NCBI GenBank assembly: GCA_964468725.1
Contig: CAYXVU010000045.1
Location: 1 to 32,832, forward strand
DNA length: 32,832 nt
Direction: 5' to 3'
DNA from: CAYXVU01 sp964468725
GTDB taxonomy: Bacteria; Acidobacteriota; Blastocatellia; UBA7656
Part shown: in pieces, positions 16,333 to 24,300 of the stretch
How positions within the stretch are numbered: the first letter of the stretch is position 1
Layout of the letters: every line of letters starts with the position of its first letter
The notes under the pieces: generated by a model
What the model was told of the DNA's origin: nothing
What the model saw: only the letters and a program-made list of their open reading frames with translations
Databases searched by the model: none
Program-made: the position numbers and the translations under genes

Positions 16333-17439
16333 ATGAACCGTGTTCTTTTCCTTCTAATGACTTGCGCTTTGTTCATCGCTTCAACCTACGCGCAGCAGGG
16401 AAAAGCGAAATCGGCGCTCTTCGATGCCCGCCATGAATTGAAAGTGATGGTGCCGGAAGACGCCAGAAGAGTCCGCATCTGGTTTGCTATCCCACAAGAT
16501 GACGCAGCGCAAAAGGTAAGCGACTTCACGGTTGTCTCTCCCTATCCGCATCATATCGAACGCGATAAAACCGAAGGCTCAAAATTTCTCTATGTCGAGG
16601 CAACCGCGCCGTTGCCCAAAGAGTTTTCGATTGTGACGACCTTTCGATTGCAACGCCGCGAAGTCCTAAACGATCTAAAGCGCGCCCCACATCAGCCGCT
16701 TTCCGCCGCCGAGAAAAAACAGATGGCGCGCTTTCTTGAACCCAATCAATACGTCATCATTGACGACCGTATTCGTCAACTTGCCAAAGAGATTGTCGGG
16801 AATGAGAAAGATACGGTCGCGGCAGCAAAGAAAATTTATGACTATGTGCTCAATTTTGCAGACTATTGGGTGATTGACCCGACCAACAAAAAAGCATCTC
16901 CCGTAGGCAGCACGGAGTTCTGTTTGACGACGAAAACCGGCAACTGCACGGACTTCCAATCGCTCTGGACTTCGATTGCGCGGGCGGCAGGCATCCCGAC
17001 ACGCATCGTCTACGGCTCCTTCTTTAAGAAAGAACTTGACGGCAAAGATATTGATCAGAGCTATCACTGCTGGACAGAGTTCTATGTCAGCGGTTTGGGG
17101 TGGATACCGCAGGATGTCGCCGTCGCCGATCTCTATGCGCAAGACATTAAGCTGACCGAAGCGAATCACACCTTGGTGCAGCGCACAACGCCTGCGGGTT
17201 ACTTCGGTAAGGATGTCAAACTCGCGGACTTTTATTTCGGCAATCTTGAAGAGCGTCGTGTCGTTTGGTCGGTTGGTCGTGATTTGCAGCTTTCACCGGC
17301 TCAGGATGCCGGACGGGTAAACGCCATTCCGAAAGCCTATGTCGAGATTGACGGGCAAGCGGCAAAAGAAGGCGCAAACGCGAATTGGGCGCGCAAGCTC
17401 ACCTATCGGGAAGTCAATAGCTCGGGAAGCTCCCGTTAA
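16333..17439 (+). CDS. Exported transglutaminase-like protein, copy 2
   Basis: A 368-residue protein with a signal peptide ending near TYAQQ (residue 20), a beta domain and a transglutaminase-like fold. The catalytic triad is Cys205 (KTGNCTDFQSLW), His245 (QSYHCWTEFY) and Asp261 (GWIPQDVAVAD). GGAGG lies 5 nt before the ATG. It begins 72 nt after the porin gene and ends 27 nt before the SBP56 gene, so it is part of that operon. Its paralog lies on the other strand at 12752-13804. The beta domain preceding the catalytic part also aligns in general form (VRIWFAIP versus LQVWLPYP). The reaction and the link to SBP56 are unknown. Confidence 0.9.
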   Translation: MNRVLFLLMTCALFIASTYAQQGKAKSALFDARHELKVMVPEDARRVRIWFAIPQDDAAQKVSDFTVVSPYPHHIERDKTEGSKFLYVEATAPLPKEFSIVTTFRLQRREVLNDLKRAPHQPLSAAEKKQMARFLEPNQYVIIDDRIRQLAKEIVGNEKDTVAAAKKIYDYVLNFADYWVIDPTNKKASPVGSTEFCLTTKTGNCTDFQSLWTSIARAAGIPTRIVYGSFFKKELDGKDIDQSYHCWTEFYVSGLGWIPQDVAVADLYAQDIKLTEANHTLVQRTTPAGYFGKDVKLADFYFGNLEERRVVWSVGRDLQLSPAQDAGRVNAIPKAYVEIDGQAAKEGANANWARKLTYREVNSSGSSR

Positions 17440-17466
17440 AAGAATCAGACCGCTCGGAGGTGCGAG

Positions 17467-18861
17467 ATGACATTGTGGAAACCTGACCCGACGTTTTACC
17501 CTTCGCCGCGTCTAGCGATGCAAGGTCCGCCGGAAGACTTAGCCTATGTTGCTGTCTTCAATCCCAGCGGCGATGGCCGCCCTGACGCCATGACGGTAGT
17601 TGATCTTGACCAGCAGTCTTCATCCTTTGGCAAGATCGTCGGCAAAGTCGAAATGCCGCAGGCGGGCGACGAATTACATCACTTCGGCTGGAACGCTTGT
17701 AGTTCGGCACTCTGCCCCTATGCGCCGCACCCGCACATCGAACGTCGTTACTTGGTTGTTCCCGGTCTGCGCTCTTCGCGCATCCACATCCTCGATATCA
17801 AGCCGAATCCTCGCCAACCGAAGATCGTGAAAGTCATTGAGCCGGAAGAAGTCTTTGCGCGCGCCAACTATTCGCGTCTGCACACCATTCACTGCGGCCC
17901 GGAAGGCATCTACATCAGCGCGCTCGGCAAGCCTGATGGCAGTGGCCCCGGCGGCGTCTTTTTGCTCGACCATTTCTCGTTTGAGGTGCTTGGGCAGTGG
18001 GAAGTTGATCGGGGTCCTCAACAACTGGCTTACGATTTTTGGTGGCACCTCGGCCACGACACTATGATCAGCAGTGAATGGGGTACGCCCAATATGGTAG
18101 AGACCGGCCTGCAACCAGAACTATTACTGAATAGTCAGTATGGTCGGAACATCCACTTTTGGGACTTGCGGCGGCGCAAGCATCTGCAAGCTATCGACCT
18201 CGGCGCCGAGCAACAACTGGCGCTGGAGTTACGAGCCGCCCACGATCCCTCAAAAGCCTATGGGTTCATCGGTGTCGTCGTCTCGCTTGCAGACCTGTCC
18301 GGCTCGGTCTGGGTTTGGTATCAAGAGAACGGCAAGTGGGCAATCCGCAAAGTGATTGAGATTCCCGCAGAGCCCGCCGACCCGACGCTGTTGCCGCCGC
18401 TGCTCAAGGGATTCAAAGCCGTGCCGCCGCTCGTGACCGACATCAATCTTTCACTCGATGATCGGTCTCTTTATGTCGCTTGTTGGGGCACGGGCGAGTT
18501 GCGCCAATATGATGTTGCCGACCCCTTCAACCCCAAACTCACCGGCTCGGTGCACATCGGCGGCATGGTGCGTCAAACGCCTCATCCACAAAACCCCGAT
18601 CAACCTCTGAACGGTGCGCCGCAAATGGTCGAAGTCAGTCGTGACGGGCAGCGGATCTATTTCACCAACTCGCTTTACCATGCCTGGGATGAACAGTTTT
18701 ATCCGCAAGGGATCAAGAGTTGGATGGTGAAAGTGGACGCCGATTCGTCAGGAGGTCTGCGATTAGACCCGGATTTCTTCGTTGAGTTTGACGGCTATCG
18801 CGCGCACCAGATTCGACTCGCAGGCGGCGATTGCTCATCGGATTCTTTCTGCTACTCATGA
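17467..18861 (+). CDS. mtoX: SBP56 family protein, probable methanethiol oxidase
   Basis: A 464-residue member of the selenium-binding protein 56 family. Characterised bacterial relatives (MtoX) are copper-dependent methanethiol oxidases producing formaldehyde, hydrogen sulfide and hydrogen peroxide. The hallmark segments are visible: ELHHFGWNACSSALC (H71, H72, C78, C83), RRYLVVPGLRSSRIHILD, RLHTIHCGPEGIYISALG (H139, H142), DFWWHLGHDTMISSEWGTPN (H194, H197) and the C-terminal GGDCSSD. These His residues are candidate copper ligands. No signal peptide is evident at the N-terminus, although some MtoX proteins are periplasmic. GGAGG precedes the ATG. The stop overlaps the next gene by 4 nt. Despite the name, the family does not contain selenocysteine. 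Substrate assignment is by homology only. Confidence 0.9.
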   Translation: MTLWKPDPTFYPSPRLAMQGPPEDLAYVAVFNPSGDGRPDAMTVVDLDQQSSSFGKIVGKVEMPQAGDELHHFGWNACSSALCPYAPHPHIERRYLVVPGLRSSRIHILDIKPNPRQPKIVKVIEPEEVFARANYSRLHTIHCGPEGIYISALGKPDGSGPGGVFLLDHFSFEVLGQWEVDRGPQQLAYDFWWHLGHDTMISSEWGTPNMVETGLQPELLLNSQYGRNIHFWDLRRRKHLQAIDLGAEQQLALELRAAHDPSKAYGFIGVVVSLADLSGSVWVWYQENGKWAIRKVIEIPAEPADPTLLPPLLKGFKAVPPLVTDINLSLDDRSLYVACWGTGELRQYDVADPFNPKLTGSVHIGGMVRQTPHPQNPDQPLNGAPQMVEVSRDGQRIYFTNSLYHAWDEQFYPQGIKSWMVKVDADSSGGLRLDPDFFVEFDGYRAHQIRLAGGDCSSDSFCYS

Positions 18862-19535
18862 GCGATTGGGGAACATACATTGCACTGTTCGGCATGGGAG
18901 CCTATCACGGGATCAATCCCGCAATGGGTTGGCTCTTCGCCGTCGCCCTGGGGATGCAAGAGAAACGACGGCAAGCCGTTTTCGCGGCCTTGTTGCCAAT
19001 TGCACTCGGCCATATGATTGCCGTGGCGGTTGTCCTCCTGCTGATCGGGCTGGCGAAGGCTCATATTCCCCTGCAAGCGTTGCGGATCGGCCTGGCGGTC
19101 ATACTCATTGGCTTTGGCATGTATCGAATCATTCGCTCGCGGCATCCCGCCTGGGTGGGGATGCGTGTGGGATTTCGTGACCTGACGTTATGGTCATTTC
19201 TTATGGCTTCCGCGCATGGCGCAGGATTGATGCTCGCGCCGGTTTTGCTAGGCTTCTCTGAAACCGCGCACGCAAATCGAGGGGCGCAAACCGCCCTGCT
19301 TGACTCGCACGCGCAACACTTGGTGGTCTCACCATTGGAACCGGCTATCGGCTGGTTGGGCTGGCTCGGAGCCCTCGGAGTCCACACCACAGCGCATCTT
19401 CTGGTATCCGCCCTAATCGCTTTTGCGGTTTATGAAAAGCTCGGCTTGGCTCTCCTGCGTCGCGCTTGGCTTAACATGGATCGGCTCTGGGTTATCACGT
19501 TAGTCTGTAGCGGCATCCTGTTACTCATCTTTTGA
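18858..19535 (+). CDS. Multi-spanning His-rich membrane protein in SBP56 operon
   Basis: A 225-residue integral membrane protein with about six predicted helices. I start it at the ATG that overlaps the SBP56 stop (ATGA, 18858-18861), a classic sign of translational coupling; a start at 18831 is possible. Conserved-looking motifs are GAYHGINPAMGW (H17), LGHMIAV (H52), ASAHGAGLMLAP (H120) and GVHTTAHLL (H176, H180). Histidines at the edges of helices suggest metal or proton transport, and the HG-NP pattern recalls nickel/cobalt permeases only loosely. I do not recognise a named family. Its tight coupling with a copper enzyme makes a role in copper supply a reasonable guess, but it is only a guess. 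Confidence 0.8.
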   Translation: MSDWGTYIALFGMGAYHGINPAMGWLFAVALGMQEKRRQAVFAALLPIALGHMIAVAVVLLLIGLAKAHIPLQALRIGLAVILIGFGMYRIIRSRHPAWVGMRVGFRDLTLWSFLMASAHGAGLMLAPVLLGFSETAHANRGAQTALLDSHAQHLVVSPLEPAIGWLGWLGALGVHTTAHLLVSALIAFAVYEKLGLALLRRAWLNMDRLWVITLVCSGILLLIF

Positions 19536-19838
19536 AACCTACTTTTCACCGGCCAGTTGTTCTCATCCCTTTTCGGCTTGTCTATCACACTGGCTTGACG
19601 GGCGGCTGTCATCAACGGGACATTTTCGTGCAAAGCCAAAACAAGATGAGAGATCTTCGTTGAGCGGCGGTCTCTGACCGCCGTGCTCGTACGAAAGGTC
19701 GGCGGTCAGAGGCCGCCGCTCAACCATCTCAGGTTGATTGCAACTCGGTATTACATCCGCTTCCCGGCTTGAACTGAGCGGGCGGCTGCAAAGAAGATAG
19801 GTGATGGTCTTCACTGGCGAAGAGCTTGGCAGACGGCT
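19536..19838. other. 303-nt intergenic stretch with inverted repeat
   Basis: This lies between two convergent operons. It contains the large inverted repeat at 19660-19723 and otherwise no gene. The short frames crossing it arise from the repeat and from flanking genes. Confidence 0.5.
19660..19723. repeat. 64-nt near-perfect inverted repeat (MITE-like or terminator)
   Basis: The 23-nt arm at 19660-19682 (TTGAGCGGCGGTCTCTGACC then GCC) matches the reverse complement of 19701-19723 at 22 of 23 positions, around an 18-nt loop. Each arm also contains its own small palindrome (GGCGGTC/GACCGCC). It sits between two convergent genes, where a bidirectional terminator would be expected. The arm composition is also typical of dispersed intergenic repeats. 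There is no T-tract. No second copy was noticed in this window. Confidence 0.65.
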
Positions 19839-20039
19839 CTACGATTCTTCGCTACGCTGCACAAAGTTGACCGCTTGACACCATTCACAGGCGACGATAC
19901 GCGCAGGCTCTCTGTCGTAAAAGATAGTCGCGCTGTATTCGCCACACCGGGCGCAGACCCAACGCACTGCCGGGTATTCGTCATGAATGAGTTTGATGAC
20001 TTCGCCCGACGTTTTACAATCGTAGTCGTTTTCGCTCAC
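19839..20039 (-). CDS. Small zinc-ribbon-like protein
   Basis: A 66-residue protein with two CxxC pairs, WVCARCGEYSA (C29, C32) and VACEWCQAVN (C51, C54), the spacing of a small zinc ribbon. Cys8 is extra. It starts at GTG 20039, 19 nt after the stop of the gene upstream on the same strand, so it is probably co-transcribed. The ribosome-binding site is weak (GAAGG). Zinc ribbons of this size often bind nucleic acid or protein; no specific function can be given. Its short length and weak start leave some doubt that it is translated. Confidence 0.6.
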   Translation of the reverse strand: MSENDYDCKTSGEVIKLIHDEYPAVRWVCARCGEYSATIFYDREPARIVACEWCQAVNFVQRSEES

Positions 20040-20058
20040 AGCCTGATGCCTTCACCGG

Positions 20059-21246
20059 TTATTGGGCATCGCGCAAGGGAATCGAGCCTTTGGTAACGAT
20101 GTCCATGTAGTTTTCGCATTCGCCTTTATCACATTGTTTGAGCAAGTCACTGATGCGTTGCAATAGCTGCGTGCTGAAATGGTCGCCTTCGGCTTGCGGG
20201 TGTTTGGGCGCGTAGTAATTGAAATAGCTGCGAATGATCACACTGTTGTTGTCGATGGGGAAGGCCTTCAAATTCTCAATGAACTTGTCGAAAGAGCCCT
20301 GTCGCACCAGATAGAACTCGACATTCGAAGCATAGAAGGCGGTGACCTTCTCTTTCATATCAACAATATACTTGGCAACCGCTTTCATCGCCTGTGGGCC
20401 GGACAGATCGCCGACGACCGGCACAATCAAATCCTGATCCTGCATCTTCTTGAGAAACTGATACCGATCTTCCGAAGCAAAATAGTTATTCTGCTGGCCG
20501 GAAAGATCACGTTCCAACAACAACTCCCGATAGGTCGGATAGATCGAGCGCGGCGGACGGTGATGGCTGGAATAGCGAATGTCTAGTCCATATTGGAAGA
20601 ACTCCGCGTGAATGTTGTTGATCGTTTGCAAATCGGTGTTGGAGAGGGCAATGCCGAATTTCTGCACATCCTTTTGCAATTCGGCGGCGTTCTTTTCATG
20701 TAGCTTCTGATCTGGCGGGGTAGTGTCAATATAGTCGGCCAACTCTTTCAGTGTCTTCTGCTCCCAGTTGCCGGATTTCGGCAGCGGCCTGCCGAACAGA
20801 TAGCAGAGATGCTCAATGCGATTGCGCGATTTGGCGAAGATGGCTTTGAGCCATAAGTGTTGCAACAAATTGTCCCGACGAATATCAATCATGATCGCCA
20901 TCTTTGGGCGGATCTCTGCGAGGTAAGTAAAATTTTGATCGGGGCCGACGCCGACATAGACGCCACCCTTCACCCCTAAATCGCGCAACCTGCCGAAGAC
21001 ATGCTGATAGGAGGTCTCATTCGAAATGAGGTTATCAGAATCGAAATAGCCGGGCATCTCCGACAGCTTGGCCGAAAGCGCAGCAAAGGCTTTGTGATCT
21101 TTCGAGGCCACTTGTACGGTGCTGGCGCCAGCAGTGATAAAACAGGAGATCAATAAAATGGCGAGCGTCAATCGCCCAACGATTCGCAAGCACACCTGTG
21201 GGTGAGCCATCTGCAGTCGGTTCACGGATTCTGAGTTGTTGGTCAT
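20059..21246 (-). CDS. Exported protein with Rossmann-like motif, unknown function
   Basis: A 395-residue protein. I chose ATG 21246, where GGTGGAG lies about 8 nt upstream; the longer frame from 21363 adds a basic, unlikely leader. Residues 20-42 are hydrophobic, giving a signal peptide or an N-terminal anchor. After that, GGVYVGVGPDQNFTYLAEI (about 94-112) and MAIMIDIRRDN (116-126) have the layout of a nucleotide- or SAM-binding Rossmann fold: a glycine-rich loop, then an acidic residue at the end of the second strand. A methyltransferase-like fold is therefore possible, but it would be unusual outside the cytoplasm. I do not recognise the family. It is followed by the zinc-ribbon gene and lies downstream of the Gln-rich giant gene. 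Confidence 0.8.
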   Translation of the reverse strand: MTNNSESVNRLQMAHPQVCLRIVGRLTLAILLISCFITAGASTVQVASKDHKAFAALSAKLSEMPGYFDSDNLISNETSYQHVFGRLRDLGVKGGVYVGVGPDQNFTYLAEIRPKMAIMIDIRRDNLLQHLWLKAIFAKSRNRIEHLCYLFGRPLPKSGNWEQKTLKELADYIDTTPPDQKLHEKNAAELQKDVQKFGIALSNTDLQTINNIHAEFFQYGLDIRYSSHHRPPRSIYPTYRELLLERDLSGQQNNYFASEDRYQFLKKMQDQDLIVPVVGDLSGPQAMKAVAKYIVDMKEKVTAFYASNVEFYLVRQGSFDKFIENLKAFPIDNNSVIIRSYFNYYAPKHPQAEGDHFSTQLLQRISDLLKQCDKGECENYMDIVTKGSIPLRDAQ

Positions 21247-21359
21247 TCGCTTACTCCACCTAATGAATTTGAGATTGAAGTTACGGCCAATGGAATAGAA
21301 GCATAAAGAAGGCGAAAAAATAAAGAACTTTCTTCGCCTTCCAGGCTTGAGGTTGCGCG

Positions 21360-24300
21360 TCACGGACGCGGCGTATCGGGCGAACGGGAAGAGAGGCGTC
21401 GGTAATAATCTTCGATCACTTTGCGGTAGCGATCCGGCGCATCTCCGTCGCTGAGAGAACCGACGCCGTTGTTGCCGAGCCGCGCTTGCAGTTTGCGCGC
21501 CAGATTGAGTTCGAGTTGCCGCAACGGCTCAATCACCTCATTCTTGAGCAACGCAAGTTGCGCGGGGTCGCTAAACGCGTTGGGGTTGATCTTACGCAGT
21601 TGTTCGAGGGCTTGATTCAAATCGCGCGCTAGTTCCGGGTCGCGTCCGAGTTGTCGGCGCAACTCTTCTAGCTCACCGATGCGTTGGCGCAATTCGCTTT
21701 CGATCTGGCGATCACTGCCGCGCGGTGGCCCGCCGCCGGTTGCTGAGGGGTTCATGGTCGGGTTATTCGAGGTCTGACCCTGTTGACCTTGTTGCCCGCC
21801 TTGCTGCTGACCTTGCTGGCTCGACTGTCCGCCCGGCTGCTGGCCGCGTTGCCCGCCTTGCTGTTGACCATTTTGCTGTTGACCTGACGATTGCTGGCCG
21901 CCCTGCCCACCCTGCTGTTGGCCGCTCTCTTGGCCTTGCTGACCTTGTTGACCGGATTGTGATTGCTGGCCTTGTTGGCCGGATTGTGATCGTTGACCTT
22001 GCCGACCTTGTTGCCCGCCTTGCTGTTGACCTTGCTGGCCTCGTTGGCCGGATTGTGATCGTTGACCTTGTTGATTGGGTTTCTGACCCGCTTGCTGGCC
22101 GGGGCGATTTTGCGGCTGCCCCTGTTGACCGCTTTGCTGACCGTTGGCTTGGGAGTTTTGTTGTTGACCGGATTGGCCGCGCTGACCGTTTTGGTTTTGC
22201 GGCTGACCTTGTTGACCGTTTTGTTGACCGGACTGATTCGGCTGCTGACCGTTTTGATTATCGCCTTGTTGCGATTCACCGCGCCGCCGCAAGGATTCCA
22301 AATTATCGGTAATCTCGCGGGCGCGATTGAGGGCATCAGCAAGCGCATCGCCTTGATTGCGATTCATCGGAGCGCCTTCTGCCGCTTGCAAGTTCTTCAC
22401 CACATCATCAATGTTGTTTTGAATGATGCGTTCGCGTTCACGGGCTTGATCGAACCAGCCGTTGCGGAGCATCTGATTGCTCTGTTGAATCTTGTCGGTG
22501 ACGCGATTGCGGCGCAGTGAATTGACCGCCTCGCGCAACTTATCACTCGACGGCTGGCGTTCTTGCCCCATCCCGCGCGCCGTCTGTTCGATGTCGCGTT
22601 CGAGGCCTGACAGATTCTCGGCAAGCGTCTCTTTGCTTTCGGCAAGCTGTTGCTTTTGCTCTTCGCTTGCACCTTGCCCGCTGCGAACCAGATCATCCAC
22701 TTTGCGAGCGATCTCTTCTTGCCGTTTCTTCGCCTCTTCGGCTCGTTGTCTGAGGTTTTGCAAACTCTGTTGATTGCCCGAACTGCGGGAATTATCTAAT
22801 GACCGTCGCGCTTGTTCCATCCGTTCGATGGCGCGTAAAGATTGGGCCGTCGCTTCGGAACTATTCGACGAGGAAGAAGACGAAGCGGACGATTGCGCGC
22901 GTTGCATCTCTTCGGCGGCGCGTTGCATCTGCTGCGCCGCTTCAGCAAGTTTCGGGTCGCGGCGGTCGCGTGCCAATTTTTCCAGTTCGCGCGCCATGCG
23001 TTTGGCTTCTTCGATCATCTCTTGCTGTTGACGTTGCGAGCCGCCCCCGCCGCCGCCTTGCTGCTGCTGTTGTGCGCGCATGCGTTGTTCGAGTTGTTGC
23101 TGTTGGCGGCGCGCCAACTCCTGTAAGCGCTTTGCGAGTTCGTCTTGCTGCTGGTTCTGTTGTTGCTGCTGCCCCTGTTTCAGGGTCTCGTACTGATTCT
23201 TCATCTTGTCGAGTTGGAGTTCGAACAAATCAGCGAGGTCTTGTTCCTGTTGCCCGCCGCCGCCATCGCCTTGTCCGCGTGCTATCTGCACGTCGCGGAA
23301 GACCGCTTCGGCGCGCAGGAGTTGTTGCAGCGCGCGTTGTTCAGGCGACATGGCTTCTTTCGATTTACGCGCTTTCAATTCGTTCGTCGCCGCCTCCATC
23401 TCTTTGGCGGCTTGCGTCAGATGTTCGACGATTTTGGCAAAGTCGGATTGGCCTTCCATCTGCCCGCCCAATCGGCGACGAATGCGCTCGGCCAGGGTTT
23501 CGGTATCAGCTTTGAGCTTCTCTTGACTGAGGGTGACGGTGTTGAAGTTCTCTTCCTTCTCTTCCGTCGCATAGGTCTTCTCGTCGCGTTGCACGCGGAA
23601 GGTCGCGGCAATAATTTCGCGTTGTCGCCGAGTCAACGCATTCGAACTTTCTTCGCCGCCGCCGCCGCCGCCCTGTTGTTGCGCTTGTCGGAACTCGCGG
23701 TCAAAGGGGCGCACCTCCATGAAATAAATATCGCTCGTCGCTTCGCCGCCGCTGCCGTTATCACGCGCTTTGGCATAGTAGGAGACGAAGTCGCCCGGTT
23801 GCAGTCCCAACTCTTCGAGGAAGAACGTATGCGACCCGGACAAGGTCTTCGGAGCATCGCGTTTGAGGTCTTGCAACTGCACCTTCTTCTCTTCGCCGCC
23901 GTTGACCGAATAATAAAACTCCAACGCCACGACGCCGTAATCATCTTCGGCGCGCGCCTGCGTGAAGATCTCTTGGATGCTGGTAACCTTCATATCGCGA
24001 CCGGGCTTATCAAGCGTCACCACAGGCGGATTGTCTTCCAGCATCACGATGTCGTATTCATTCGAGCCGTTGTAGCGTTCGCCGTCTTCGCTGGTCACTT
24101 CAATGCGATAGGTGCCGTTTTGCTTGATCGTAAACGCGCCAGTGAATTGATTGTCAGCGTGTTCGGGGTTGGCTGCCATTTCGATCTTAGTGCCATCGCT
24201 CAAGACAATGCGCGCCGCTTTGGCTTTCATGCTCAGGTGAGCGATGACGGTGACGGTTGTCCCTTTGAGCGCAGTAATCTCTGCGCCGTTTTCGATCTTT

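Noticed and set aside
17467..18861. SBP56 as a selenoprotein because of its name
   Set aside because: The frame has no internal UGA. The family binds selenium through Cys, and bacterial members act as methanethiol oxidases.
21771..22290. CRISPR-like array
   Set aside because: The repeats are coding, irregular in length and degenerate, with no spacer structure.
21725..22312. Long plus-strand frame rich in Asp, Leu, Val and Arg repeats
   Set aside because: Complement of the Gln/Gly repeat array; the repeat codons read backwards give open frames automatically.
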